NCBI GenBank assembly: GCA_963556495.2
Contig: OY747712.1
Span: 9,357,581-9,421,580, forward strand
From: Valencia hispanica
Taxonomy: Eukaryota > Chordata > Actinopteri > Cyprinodontiformes > Valenciidae
Direction: 5' to 3'
Length of the DNA: 64,000 bases
Within the stretch, counting starts at the first letter, position 1, and each line of letters starts with the position of its first letter. Under the pieces are notes generated by a model. The model was not told where the DNA came from. It worked only from the letters and a program-made list of their open reading frames with translations, and did not search any database. Positions 23,251-34,959 of this stretch are shown here, piece after piece. A program made the position numbers and the translations under genes.

Positions 23251-23660
23251 CTAGGCAATGTCTCTCCGTTAAAACAGTACTTCGTTTAATTTAATACCAA
23301 TAAAAGCCGTACATACCAGCAAAACGCTCTTCATCGAGCCCGGCCGTGTGTGCTGCCGCGTTGCTTTGGAGCTGTTTTGAGCACGAAACAGCTGCGTGTC
23401 ACCAATGAAAAGTGTAGCAGCAACAACAGCACGCTGCACGCTTGTACGTGCTGCGTAAGGATGCATTCACGTCCGCTGGGAGATTTGAGAAATGTTCGTA
23501 AAAATCAAACAGTGTAAAGTTTTCAGCGGGGTGGCAACAGGGGTGGCAAGGACTTCGTCTGGGGTGGCAATTGCCACCCCAACTAGCCCTCTGGCTCCGC
23601 CACTGGAACCGTAGACCCATCCGTCCATTTTTTCACCCGATTTCTCCATCAGTCTAAACT

Positions 23661-23749
23661 CCTTCCTTCCTCCTTCCTTCCTTCCTTCCTTCCTTCCTTC
23701 CTTCCTTCCTTCCTTCCTTCCTTCCTTCCTTCCTTCCTTCCTTCCTTCT
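23661..23749. repeat. (CTTC)n microsatellite
   Basis: About 20 near-perfect CCTT/CTTC units, separated by one interruption near 23670 from a shorter run. It lies between the hAT element and a truncated LINE. Confidence 0.95.
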
Positions 23750-23808
23750 ATTTCCCTTTTTATTTCCTTTCTTCGTATCCATCCATCCTTTTTCCCTTCC
23801 TTTTGTTT

Positions 23809-24567
23809 CATGACTGCTGCACCTCCAACCACCAGTCTGTCAAACTAATTAAGTTTGCAGATGACACCACCGTTATTGGACTCATCTCGGATGGGGATGA
23901 GTCTGCTTACAGGATGGAGCCTGAACGTCTAGTGTCCTGGTGCAGCCACAACAACGTGGTGCTGAACGCCCAGAAGAAAGTGGAGATTATTGTGGACTTT
24001 AGGAAGCACACAGCCCCACTCCCCCCCATCGTCCTGAGTGACACCCCCATCACCACTGTGGACTCATTCCGCTTCCTGGGTACCACCATCACCCAGGACC
24101 TCAAGTGGGAGACCACCATCACCTCGGTCATAAAGAAGGCCCAGCAGAGGATGTACTTCCTGAGGCAGCTGAAGAAATTCAACCTGCCAACACGGATGAT
24201 GATGCAGTTCTACACTGCAATCATCGAGTCCATCCTCACCTCCTCCATCACCGTGTGGTATGCTGGCGCCACCATCAAGGACAAACAGAGACTGCATCGT
24301 GTGGTGCGCTCTGCTGAGAAGGTGATTGGCTGCAGACTCCCATATCTGCAGGACCTGTACACCTCCAGGACACTTGGGGGTGCAGGTCGGATCACAGCCG
24401 ACCCTTCTCACCCTGGACACAGACTGTTTGACCTGCTCCCCTCAGGCAGGAGGCTCCGGTCCATTCGGACCAGAACCTCTCACCATAAGAACCGTTTCTT
24501 CCCCTCTGCTGTTGGACTCATGTACAATAACCCTAAGACTGTTCCCACCACCCGCTCAGTTACATGA
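23809..24567 (+). pseudogene. LINE reverse transcriptase C-terminal fragment, frame open
   Basis: About 250 codons without a stop. The catalytic FADDTTVIGLI box (the second and third active-site Asp of reverse transcriptase) is at 23852-23884. It is followed by WCSHNNVVLNAQKK, FRFLGTTI, KKAQQRMYFLRQLKKF and FYTAIIESILTSSITVWYAG, and at the C-terminus by DPSHPGHRLFDLLPSGRR and IRTRTSHHKNRFFPSAV. This order matches Rex1-type fish LINEs. It lacks the endonuclease and the N-terminal part of the polymerase, so it cannot retrotranspose by itself. The unbroken frame suggests a young insertion. Confidence 0.75.
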
Positions 24568-24773
24568 CCCATATTGTGTTATTTTTTTGCGCCTGTCTGA
24601 TCTGCACCGATCGTTACCTGCACTCATGTATATATCAATCTGTTTAGCATATTATATTTTTATTTAAGTGTTTGTCTGTTTGTTCTTGTATGTTTGCACA
24701 AAGTACCGCAGCAATTTCCTAATGTTGTAAACCTATCCAACATTTGGCAATAAAACAATTTCTGATTTCTGAT
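23809..24773 (+). mobile_element. 5'-truncated Rex1/Babar-like LINE
   Basis: Starts abruptly within the reverse-transcriptase domain just after simple-sequence DNA, as expected for 5' truncation during target-primed integration. The reading frame ends at 24567. About 200 bases of 3' untranslated sequence follow, ending in a short repeat of TTTCTGAT units near 24755-24773. The alternative is another CR1/L2-group LINE. Confidence 0.75.
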
Positions 24774-26564
24774 AATTAAAACTTAACCACTGTTGAAATA
24801 TCTGTCATAAAGTATAATAAGTAAATGTGTATATGTACACATTAAAAGTGGCTGAAAAGGACAGAAAACTCAATTTTTATGTAAAAAGAAAATTCAAGAT
24901 CCCAGATTTCATATATGATAGAAATCTGCCTCAGGTCAACCACTCATTGCGCTGATTTGATTCATAACTATTCAACCTTTAAAAATTCAAACATAAAGGC
25001 CATAAAGGACTGAGCTAAGTTTCTGATTAAAAAAAACAAACAAAAACAGTACAACGGAAAATAATCCTTTTCTGTGAAGAAAAAAGGAATAAATTCTTTC
25101 TGCTAAGCTTACTCTCTTTATTTGATCTTATGGATGAAAATGTTCCACATTGTCTGCCACACTTTGGTATTTCTTTGACCAGATTGTTTCTTACCTTCTT
25201 TTGCTGTCAAATCAACTCGGCAACCTTGGCATGGTTGGTGATTTTTCTGTGATAAATTACTGTGTTGGCCTCTTCTGATTGTTTATTTTATTTTCCCTGA
25301 TAATACTTCCTTGATAGGCAGTACATAAACTGGTGTCATTTTTCCAAATCACAATCCTTTTTAGTTTTGAGAAGCATTTGAAGGCTTTCGCATGGGTTAA
25401 TTCATGATTATCTGTTTAGCACTTACCTCTAAGTGGTCAAAAGTTAGCCTATATATATTAATTGCTGCGAAATTAATCTAAATTAACAAAAGAAGGGAAC
25501 ATCCAGATTATAATTTCCATGTTTTGAAGCAGAATGTGTCATAAAGTTTTGACATTACTCCCAGTTTGAACTCTTTTGGCTCCTTATTTGGGTTCACTTG
25601 ATATCATTTAAGTAAAAAGTAATCCTCAATAAAAAAGGAGCTTATGCTTTTTTACAGTGTCTTTTCCATATTTTAACATTTAATGCCACATGTATCACAT
25701 CCCGATTAAGTGCGCTAATCCCTCCAAAAAACACAAGATTTGGCTGAACACGCTCCATCATTAACACTAATCCATGCTCAACCCTTGCCATGTTCCCTCA
25801 TTTATTTCAGGAGCTAATTTCTGTCAGTTTTCCCTGTTAAAGAGAACACATGTTGGAATAAAATACCCCCTTGTATCTTGTCAAATTTTGTTAATTTTTG
25901 TATTTTTTTTACCGCTCCTTGGACGCTGAATATTCCAGTGATTGCACTCTCACAGAAGCAGGTAATGACGGTTATTTATATGGTTATAGCTGCTGTAGTT
26001 TTATCTTCTAGTTGTAGACGCTTTCCTGGATTCTACGATTGTATTTGCACATATAGCTGCAGGTGGCTTGTTTGTCTTTCCTGGTAGTAACAGGAAGGTG
26101 GAGATCTGCAGTTCAAGGCAATGGAGAAGAATTACTCCCTCAGCTCATTACAGCCAACTGCTTATGTCTGCACGTGTACATTCAAGTTTGCAGTAATTAC
26201 GGGTCATTTTCTTGTCCTTTTTGGCTAACTTTACAATGGAGACACAACAACGCTGTGCGTGCAAATGCAGCTTTTATCCAGGGACAGTTGCAAAATAATT
26301 TCTTTGCAACAAACTTCATGGAAACGGCAAATGCGGTCCGTATTTGATTGGATTTCCTATGAAACTAATTGACATCAAGGCAAGTAGTAGCATGTTCTGT
26401 TGTGTTTTCAATTGCTTCTTCTCTGTCTCAGAAAAATCTTAAAGTGTTCTAAGATTCAGGTAGATTTAATATAAATTTTTCTTTAAATTGCTTAACTTTA
26501 CATTTTAAATAGTTGGTCAGCAACTCCAGACCTTGAGAGCCCCTATATCTTCTAACTTTTGTCT
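24774..26564. other. Stretch with no gene seen
   Basis: AT-rich sequence; no exon, RNA gene or named repeat supported. Small open frames near 25878-26347 have no family motif. Confidence 0.4.
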
Positions 26565-26815
26565 AATGATGTTATCAGTATTTATTAATCAAAGGCAAGC
26601 TTAAAAAAATGGGTTTTAGCCTTGATTTAAAGGAAATCTGGGTTTCAGCAGTTTTGTAGATTTCTTGAAGTTTTTTCCAGATTAGAGAAGCATACAAACT
26701 GAGTGCTACTTCTCCATGTTTGGTTCTGATTCAGGAAGGCTTATATGACAGCAGATCTTTAAATGTATTTTGGTGCTAAGCCATTCAGTGATTTATAAAC
26801 TAACAAAAGGCTGAA
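26565..26815 (-). mobile_element. L2-type LINE fragment
   Basis: The minus strand reads as the C-terminal coding end of a fish L2 element. Landmarks are 'GTTTATAAATCACTGAATGG', 'TTAGCACCAAAATACATTTA' and a CATGGAGAAGTAGCACTCAG box. The related plus-strand copy at 49445-50147 has the matching segment (AAGAAGCAGCATTCGGTTTC). Strongly decayed. Confidence 0.65.
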
Positions 26816-26831
26816 TGCCTCCTGGGCATGC

Positions 26832-26945
26832 CAGCAGGATTTGCAAAGCCCTGATCAATAACCATTCATTTGATTCAGGCGTGTTGGAGTAGGGATGCAG
26901 CAAAGTTGCAGGACAGTGGTTGTCAAGGACTGACGTTGCAGACCC
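26832..26945. mobile_element. hAT-type MITE fragment
   Basis: Contains CATTTGATTCAGGCGTGTTG then GAGTAGGGATGCAGCAAAG and TTGCAGGACAGTGGTTGTC. These are the words of a widespread fish hAT MITE ('gtgttggagcagggaaac...caggacagtgg'). One half only; no terminal repeat pair or target duplication identified. Confidence 0.55.
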
Positions 26946-27961
26946 ATGTACTAAATGAATACCCACATGAAATTAGTACATACCAATTTACAGTAAGACT
27001 CGGCAAAAAAAAAAAAAATCAATACAGGGATCTAAGCAGCCTCAAAAAGTGAAAAAGATTACATATAAGTATTTATTTCCAAATGTTATTGCTTGATAAA
27101 TTCTTTAAAAGTTACATCGATCTATTCATTTGAGCATCAATCACTCCACCCATCCATTCATCAAAAAAATCCATCCTTTTGTTTCATGCATCAGACTATC
27201 CATCTATCCATGCATGTCCTTGTATCCATCCAGTGTTTGATCCATTTGTTCATGCATCCAACCATGCACCACCTATCTATCAATTCATCCTTGCTTTTGC
27301 TAGTTCCATATTCAAAGCCAGACCAATGAAATCATCTGGCATGAATTCATAATGTTGAATATCAAACATCATACTAAACAAAAGTAGGAAAAACATGACA
27401 TTTTGTCCTTAAACTATATTTTAATCCTGCTGATACCTATATTTTAAGGAAGCTTTAAACACTTTCTAAGCCATTCTTTAGCTGGTATATTATACTGGAT
27501 AAATAAAGCAAGCCTGCATTTATTTTTAAATGTCAGTGTTGTTTTTTTTATCTGTTTATTTGTCATAAAATCTGTTTTTACCGAAACAACAACTGGTACA
27601 ATATATGTTGCTACACTATAATAGCTAAATTCATTTAAAAAATATGACGGACGTTTTTACGTACCGTTGGTGGGACGTTACATACTTCCGGGTCAAATCT
27701 GCCTGTTTTCCAACACCCTTTTTAATGTACATATACATAATATACATCATTTGAAGGCTGGGATTCTTGTGATTCCAATGATATATGCCAATCAAGGTTA
27801 CAATCATAACTGTAGACACAGAAAACGCTTTTGTTAAACCACTCAAAGAAAAAGAAAAGTGCAGATCACCGTTTGAAGCCATATATCATTGACAGAACAG
27901 AGCCGTCTAGAACAAAAAGGTATTCTTTATCCACAGGGGTCCAACTAATGTACTCTACTAA
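26946..27961. other. Stretch with CATC-rich low-complexity DNA
   Basis: About 27120-27290 is degenerate CATCCATC simple sequence. The rest has no exon or named repeat. A minus-strand frame at 27631-27882 has a hydrophobic segment (STVMIVTLIGIYHW) but no recognisable family, and I do not call it a gene. Confidence 0.45.
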
Positions 27962-28082
27962 AATAGCTAGTCCACAATAACGCTTATGTCCAAAATAAAA
28001 CCGTCTCAAAGTATCTCCTTTACTGCCTCCAAAAGTCCCAATTAATAGCCTACAGCACCCTCTGCTGGTTGTCTTGGGTCAA
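27962..28082 (-). repeat. Dispersed repeat shared with 39361-39466
   Basis: The reverse complement begins TTGACCCAAGACAACCAGCA and continues through CTATTAATTGGGACTTTTGG, AGGCAGTAAAGGAGATACTT and TGAGACGGTTTTATTTTGGA. The + strand at 39361 follows the same order with scattered differences. It is an interspersed element whose family I do not recognise. A mixed GC-richer flank (28083-28300) may belong to it. Confidence 0.75.
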
Positions 28083-30539
28083 TATATTGCATGGTTGCAA
28101 CTTAATTTACAGGGGCGTTTAGCACCCATTGGCGCTGGACCTGTTTTCTGGGCAGTGATATCAGGCGGCTGGAGCCGGCCAATCAGGTCACATTTCACAG
28201 TTTGTTTGTAGCATATAGAGAGTAAACCTGCTTTTGTTTCGAGTAATATTATGTACATTAGGCATGCTATCACCCAGCACAAATGAGAAATAATATATAA
28301 TCAAACCTTTAAGTACTTTGCATTTTTAGCTCCTTTACCCCTTGTGTTTTAAGTGTGGCTGTTTTGTGTTGTAGTTCTTGGTTTTCCCTGTAGCTAGGAG
28401 CTGATGAGATGGATGAAGAATATCAAATATCAAATGGAGAATACAATTTATTTGAACTCATTTCTGGACCTCTAGCAGATATGAAAATGTAGGAGGCTAA
28501 TAAGCGAAGGATAAAATTCTTTAATATGCGCAATCAATTCAACATCTCCAGCCTGGGCAATACAATGTAAAATTTATTAGAAGTGATTGAAGAGCTTTGT
28601 TCCTGGACGAGATGGCCACCATTACGCCATTACACAGCAGCTTGGAGAATATGATTAACAACACTAAAGCCAGGGAGGTGGGGGGGTTCTGAGGCGGGCG
28701 GATTCCCTCAAGGCTCCTTCTTCTGTCTCGTCCGAGCCTTTAAAACGCTCCTCTGTTGCGGTGAGGTCACTCTCAGAGCAAACACTCATTGGTCTGTCTG
28801 TTCAAGCTACATGAGCTCTCAGCTAATGGCAAAGGGGCCTTTTAAAGTGGCACACTTAAGCCAAGCCATACCCATAATGCCTTATTTATGGTCCCCTGGC
28901 TCGCTGTAAAACCAGGCTGTGTCAGCAGCTGGCTGCAGGATCTCCAGGGATTAATTCACTTCATGCCAGGACGTAGTCTGCACCCTTTTTCCTCCCCCTG
29001 TTAGCCTCCCAGCTAACATGGTCTCAGTCTGCACCGCTCTGCATCCACACATTAAAAAATGCTTATGCAGGTGATGAGATGTTTTTAGATTTAAAGCCAA
29101 ACTTCCTAATACGCCCCATCCCGTCTTCTCTTTCTTCCCTTCTGATCTCTTTGAAGCTCCTCACTGGACTCTCTATCCTTATCTTTGTTAAATATTTCTT
29201 TTTTCTCTCATCCAATCTTTGACTTGTCACTATCGCCCATAACCTCTCCAGCCCAGCCTTTGCTCCCACTTAAATTAAAAACGAATGAGGGCTCTATATC
29301 CCAGAATCCGAAATGCTTTTATATCTCAGTCGCTCTTTTCCTCCTCTGGGTTTTCCATCCCATGGAAAATCTGCAGAATGCTTCGCCTACTTTCATGTCC
29401 TGTTTAAACTTGGCAGTAGAAGCACATCTTGAATGTTTCAGGCACACATGGTTATGAATGCATTTAAACTGGAATTAAAAACATTGGCGTTTACCCCAGT
29501 GAGCTTGGGTCTGGACTCACTGGAGTTATTGCATAATTAAAGCTTTTATTTTCTGTTTCTGAACAGAAGCAGCAAGGAAAGATGAACAAAATCTTTATTT
29601 TTTCTGGCTCTTTTTCTTGCTTTCATGTTATCTTCAAGCCACCTACCACACCTGTATCCCCATCCCCATTTCTATCCTGTCTTCTCTTCTCTCTTTGCCT
29701 CTTTATCTTCCACCCTCGCCCTCAGTCATCTTCCACTTTGCTGTTCTTCAAAAAGCGATCCCGTCTCAGAATCTTGACAGCGTTCTCTGGATGGTGAGCA
29801 CCCCTCCCCGGAGGGATTTGAACCGTGGAGAGCAGCGTTGACGAGTGTCTGATAGAAACCACGCGACAGCCCTTTGAGATTTCCATGGGTGCTCTTTGAT
29901 GGGGGGGCATCTTTCATCTAGGTGTCTTTTTGTTGCATCAGGCTGAGACAGGGTTCAGTATAGAGATTATCTTTGGTGGCCTTGTCTTTAAAATGACAAA
30001 TTCCTTAATATGTTTGAGCTAAATGTGGTTAATGCAAGTTGGTATTTACTTTTTGTCCATTTTTTAATAAATAAAATTATCTTGAAAGACCTGTATTTTA
30101 TATTAAAATTTCATCTTCAACATGTTGGTGAGATTAAAAACAGCAAAAGCAGAGTAAATCTGTGTTGGAACAGTTATTTAATCATAAAAATAAAGAAACA
30201 ATTTAGAAGGGACCATTCGTTTGTAGGAAAATGCGATAATATACACAGACAAAGCTAAAAGTGCAATATTTAACACCTATAGCCACACATATTGTATATA
30301 AACACACACAAGATACCCTGGGTGAATTCACCCTGACAGGAAGACTGTCTGTGCCGTCAGGCCTCCATCCTCAGGGACTCCTACTGCATCTCCTGCCTGC
30401 TTTCCAAGACGTTTTGACAGGAATCTGGACCTTTTTTCTGCAGGCAGACAGTCGTCTCAGTTGGGACCAGACTGCTGAGATGTTTTTTTTTTTTTTTTAT
30501 TTCCCTCCTATATGCTTTATAGCAAAAGGTATAAGATAT
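28083..30539. other. Stretch with no gene; candidate conserved blocks
   Basis: 28530-28960 is repeat-free with balanced composition (CCATTACGCCATTACACAGC, GCCATACCCATAATGCC) and is a possible conserved non-coding region. The pyrimidine-rich 29100-29800 and the poly-T at 30483-30500 are low complexity. Open frames there have no family motif. Confidence 0.4.
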
Positions 30540-30800
30540 GAATTATTCATTGCTGAGAATCTCCCTGCACCCTTAACAATTAGTGGCACCCCTGGTAAAG
30601 ACGAGCAGAAAGTCTAAAAATGTGGTAATCTTTTAATGCACTGGTGTAATGTCACAGTGGAAAATGTAGAAAATTGATTAATTTGGAGGAGAATTTACTA
30701 AAGAAATAACTTAATAAAAATCACCCATCCCACAAGGGTAGTTTCTTTGAGAATTAAAAAGCATCTCTACTTTTGTAAAGTTGATCAGATGTCTGAGAAC
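30540..30800. mobile_element. Possible Tc1-like transposon scrap
   Basis: Contains ACAATTAGTGGCACCCCTGG followed by TAAAGACGAGCAGAAAGTCT, a phrase found near the ends of a fish Tc1-like family. The adjoining AATTTGGAGGAGAATTTACT looks related. No transposase frame and no terminal repeat pair was found. Confidence 0.35.
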
Positions 30801-31244
30801 TTGTAATCAGTAATCTACGGTTTTTGTTTTCCCTGACACACAGAGGCAGTTCCTCTTAGCCATTCTAAAAACAAAGGGGGGGAACAATAAAAGAACATAG
30901 CATTTAGCTAAAGCTAGGGTCACAAAGGTTCTTACAAAACGATGGGTTCATACGAATATCAGATCAAATGTAATCTGGAGTTTGTAGACATTAGTGGAGG
31001 GGGGCAAAATTATGAGACGAAGAATGAAGTGTTTTTCTGCCGTACCCTTATAAAAGTTCCTATAGATCAATTTCTATGTCCAAAGATCGGTTTAACCCTT
31101 TAACTTTGTTTGCCCGTTTTACAGCTAAAGTAGGGGGAAAAAAAGTCCAGACGGGCTATTTGAGGCTTAGCTGTTAACGGGTTAATAAAGTTTCCCCTGG
31201 TGAACTTTAACCCCACCCACTGTCACGTCATTGAATTCAGGTTA
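30801..31244. other. Stretch with no gene seen
   Basis: No exon or named repeat; a GGGGGG run near 30880 and 31000 only. Confidence 0.4.
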
Positions 31245-31713
31245 GTGCGCTAGGTGTGAAGAAATGTAAAAAACATGGCGTTTGACACTAGCGGTACAGT
31301 AGCGCCAGCTTTAAAAAAGCAGGCTGTGTTTTGGCACCATTTTTGGGTACAGACCGGACAAACGGAAAGATGAGACTCGACAGAAGCAAAGTGATGTGCA
31401 AGGCCTCCCAAAGGAAGGTGAAGTATTGCGAAACTACAGCCAACTTCAGGAGCTGCATGCTGCGACATCACAAAGATCTCATGTCCAAGCCGTCCACCAA
31501 CAGGTGAAACTCAAGCAAACAGTTCAACTACCAGCCAATTTTGCACATCCTCTCAAAATAACTGAGGTGATTTTGGGCTTCATTTGCTACTTTCATTAGC
31601 CGCTTCATGCTACGTTATGGGGTCTCTGAAACATCTTTCTGAAGAAACCATCCCAAACAAATCGCAATCGAATCGATTCTTAAAATTTTTATCAATACGC
31701 AGCTCTACCTATG
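31245..31713 (+). mobile_element. hAT relic with BED zinc finger
   Basis: From about 31320 the + strand can be read as a BED-type zinc finger: an aromatic start (FWHHFWVQ), then VMCKASQRKVKYCETTANFR and LRHHKD. It fits ZBED-type hAT transposases, in which CxxC and HxxH-type ligands bind zinc. One of the expected cysteines is absent and an in-frame stop (TGA near 31370) lies inside. The right end GATTCTTAAAATTTTTATCA then ACGCAGCTCTA resembles a hAT terminus ending at about 31713. The left end was not found. Confidence 0.5.
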
Positions 31714-33540
31714 AGCAACTCATGGTAATCTCACGTCATTGGTAGGAAAATTTTAGGGCTTTCGAAAAGTTTTGCTGGCATAGTAGCGGCCATTCCAATA
31801 TCTTCAAAATTCTGTGTCTGGGTCATCTCATCTGTTGAAACATTTTAGTTTTTAATTTTCAAGGTGGCAAGTATTCTGAGAACACTACATCAAATACTGT
31901 AGTATTCTTGAGCTTGAGAAAGGAGAGTAATCAGGGTTTAAGATCAGTGATTACTAACTTGGGGTCTGGGATCCCCCATGGGATCCCCAGAGATCCCAGG
32001 AGGTCCACATAATTTTGTCTGTGCTAAGGTTACCAAAATTACATTCGTAAATATCACAGTTACACAATTCAAAAGGCAAAAATACATTTGTCTATTTAGC
32101 ATACAGTGTAAAACAGTAAGACTACGAAAAAAAACATACAATTGCCTCCTATCTGTTTGGAGTTTGGAACCCTACAGAAGTGACTCCGATCTGCATTTTT
32201 CTCCTTAGTGCGACTAAAACCTTCAGACTCATTAATTGTTTGGTTGGAAAACACAAAAGTTGGTCTGCTTACCAACCGGTTTTAAGCCACGTTGGCGTAC
32301 CTCAGCTACGGCTAGAGGAACCCAGAGCAGCACTGGTTGTGTGCATTACTCTCCTAAATTCAACAAGACACACAGAGTTCACTGCGAATCCCTTAAACCC
32401 AACCAATTTTAATGCCCTATGACCCTTTGAACCAGTCGGCATAATCAGGAGGTTCATTTGAAAGGCAGGAAGAGGCGGAACGGTGGGATTGGGACCGGTG
32501 GACAGAAGCTTAAAGGAGGAAGCATCTGCAACCTGCTGATTCTACGCGTGTTTCATGGTGGGCCTCTTTTCAACCGTTTGTCTGAAGAAGAAGCAGGAAG
32601 GTCTTGTCTGGTGGGGGGGGTATGGCGGGTATGGCTGCAGCTGGTTCACAGGGATCCTTTTGGTGGAGGTTGCCCAGGATTTCCTCTAGGATGATTTTCA
32701 AGATTTAAACAAACAGATGTGAGTTCTTACAACTCCTTAACATCTGCTCCGCCGGAAGAGTTTAACAGTTTGGGAGTGTTGGATAAACAATCTGTTGTTA
32801 ATGTTAAGACGAGGATTATCACATTTTATTTTCCGCTGAGCAGAGGGGGCTCTCGCTGAGGGGTTAGCTTTGCTGCTAACAAGGAGACGAAAATGAGTTC
32901 AGAAGTGATTCCTCTGGTTTGTGCCCGAGCTGAACAGCAAATGTTTCCTGTAGCTAATTAAACGGTCTCTTCGGCTAAATTAAGCACCAACTGACACAGG
33001 GTCCAAAAACCTCTGCAGCTGAGAGGTTCAGAAGCGTCTTCCCTGTTCCCACAACTATGCTGGGAAGATCCGTTTTGGTTCTGTGAAGCTATTTTTATCA
33101 ACAGTTTATTCCCACATAGTGAAAACGACTCATCTCTATATGTGTAGAGACTATTCATGTGTCTGGTCTCTTGATCTTAGTGTTTTACAGTCTTACACTA
33201 CTGTATGGTGACATTTTATCACAGGCCAGGCTATTTTGGACTCCATGCTTAACACATCAATCTTTTTCTTTACATTTTTCTTCCAATCTTTTTAGAAGAT
33301 CTTGGTCAGTAGCTCTTCAGCCTTTCTGGAGGTCTTTTAAGGACTTCCTGTGCTGTTCAGTGAAATCCAGATACCTGACATGGACAGCATATTCTGCATA
33401 TTGCTTACTAGAACTATCACTTTCAAATGTATCTACACCAGATAAACAGCTACTAATTCAGCAAATATCTGACACAGGACCTGAGAGATGGATCATTCTT
33501 CTGTCGATCACCAACCATGTCTCATGTTTTCAGTTTGGGA
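31714..33540. other. Stretch with no gene seen
   Basis: No exon or named repeat. The plus frame beginning at 33159 is open for 199 codons, but it has no recognisable domain and runs through an hAT element at its 3' half, so it is not called as a gene. Confidence 0.45.
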
Positions 33541-33548
33541 GCCAGGAT

Positions 33549-34170
33549 TTTCAATACTGGTACCGGAAAGACACTTTTTTCGATATCTATATTTTTAAAT
33601 CTAATTTAAAGAGGGGAAAAAAGTACATAAATATTTTTTTGTTTAGTAAACTAAGCAAAAACAGTAAACCTTCAGTGCAAACGGTAAACTATAATTTAAC
33701 AAACATCTTTCTTTTTACAGCAAGAATAAGACGAGATGAATATTTGTGTAAAAAATAAAAAGGTACCGTTTTAGTGCAAATGTAAACAGTATAAAGGTAA
33801 AGTGCAAACTATTATTATTCTTTGTTGCAAGAAATAGGAAAAATTTACTCTAAAACCTGAAATAAAAATTGTTTAGACGACTAGGGGCTTTATTAAATTG
33901 CTACTATTTCCATATTTAGCAACGCAAATGTTATCACAGATTTTACATTTAGCCCTGTTGCTTTCGCCATTTTTCTACTCTGCGAACTCATGTTATGCTA
34001 GCCAAGCAAGTGGAGAAGTGTTGTTGTAAACGAGAGGCGGGGCAGCGGAAGGAACAGAGCTGTGCGGCTCATTGACAGGGACATTTTTATGGGGAAAAAA
34101 TTTTTTCAGTATCTTTACCTACCAAATGTTTTTGTACTAAAGAGATACCGAGTTTCAGAACCCAACCCTA
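33549..34170. mobile_element. hAT-type element with perfect 8-bp target duplication
   Basis: GCCAGGAT occurs on both sides (33541-33548 and 34171-34178). The right end reads GTTTCAGAACCCAACCCTA, i.e. TAGGGTTGGGT on the other strand, a common fish hAT end. The left side begins TTTCAATACTGGTACCGGAA and lacks a clear TAGGGTTGGG counterpart, so the left tip is eroded or altered. The interior has no transposase. Confidence 0.75.
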
Positions 34171-34178
34171 GCCAGGAT

Positions 34179-34959
34179 TCCTACGTAGACTAGTGACGTT
34201 TAGAAATGTCTGACATTTAATTTCAGTGTTTTTCAGGTCTGGATAAGATTTGAAAATTATTTCTAAAGGCTGCATCCTTGCTTCCTTTCCTCTCGTTACT
34301 TTTTTTTCATCTAAGCTTCTCATTACTGTTTTCCCTTTTTGTCCTTCTACTCTTTCTACTTTTTGCACCCTTCATTTCTCCCCTTCCTTTCGTTCTTCTG
34401 TAGTTTCTATTCTTGTGTCCTTTCTTTGTCCTTAAATCCTTTCTAGTCTGTTTTTTCTTTTTGCCTTCCCCCTGATGAAATCCCTGCCATGAATTCAAGG
34501 TAAAATGAAAGTAAAGGACTGGGAGTTATGGAAGGTTGAGTGTAATCCAGCTTCACAGAAGCAGTGGCCACTGATAACAAATCCTTTATTCATATCAAAG
34601 CGTCCTACCGTTCCTTAAGCTTATCAGAACCTTGATCAGGTCACCATCCGTCTTGCAAATTAGCAGGTCTTCTGACGCCTCAAAATACAGCCCCTCCTGC
34701 ACACATCCAAAGTACAAACATTTATATTCATTCACCAGCTTGTCTGCCTACACAGTCACTTGGAAGGTAATAAAGTAATAGTGTTAATTTGTTGACTGGA
34801 GTTGAAACCCAACAACAAATCACCAAGAAATTATTTTTTTTTTTTTTGGAAAGCAGTTAAATGTGATATCTATTTTTATGATCTTATAAGCGTTGATCAC
34901 AGATGTAGGTTTTCCAGCAGCCGCTTTGACAAAGCGTGGTTCCCTGTGGGGGGTAAATG
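34179..34959. other. Stretch with no gene seen
   Basis: Pyrimidine-rich 34290-34470 and otherwise plain sequence. No exon or named repeat. Confidence 0.4.

Larger units (their letters stand above)
20676..23605 (-). mobile_element. Complete hAT transposon with intact ends
   Basis: A 2930-base element starting CAGTGGCGGAGCTAGA and ending with the complement, CTGGCTCCGCCACTG (15 of 16 terminal positions pair). GAACCGTA is duplicated perfectly on both sides (20668-20675 and 23606-23613). Subterminal GGGGTGGCAA words repeat at both ends, with several copies on each side. It encodes a minus-strand transposase (21131-22908). A foldback MITE (23008-23250) sits between the coding part and the 5' end. 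Perfect ends and duplication imply recent insertion compared with the other elements here. Confidence 0.95.

Noticed and set aside
24064..24420. 118-codon minus-strand frame
   Set aside because: Shadow of the LINE reverse-transcriptase frame on the other strand.
27631..27882. 83-codon minus frame with a hydrophobic segment
   Set aside because: No family recognised, no splice or promoter context; likely chance in repeat-flanking DNA.
33159..33758. 199-codon + strand open frame
   Set aside because: No domain, low-complexity 3' half, and it runs across an hAT element; the absence of stops is chance.
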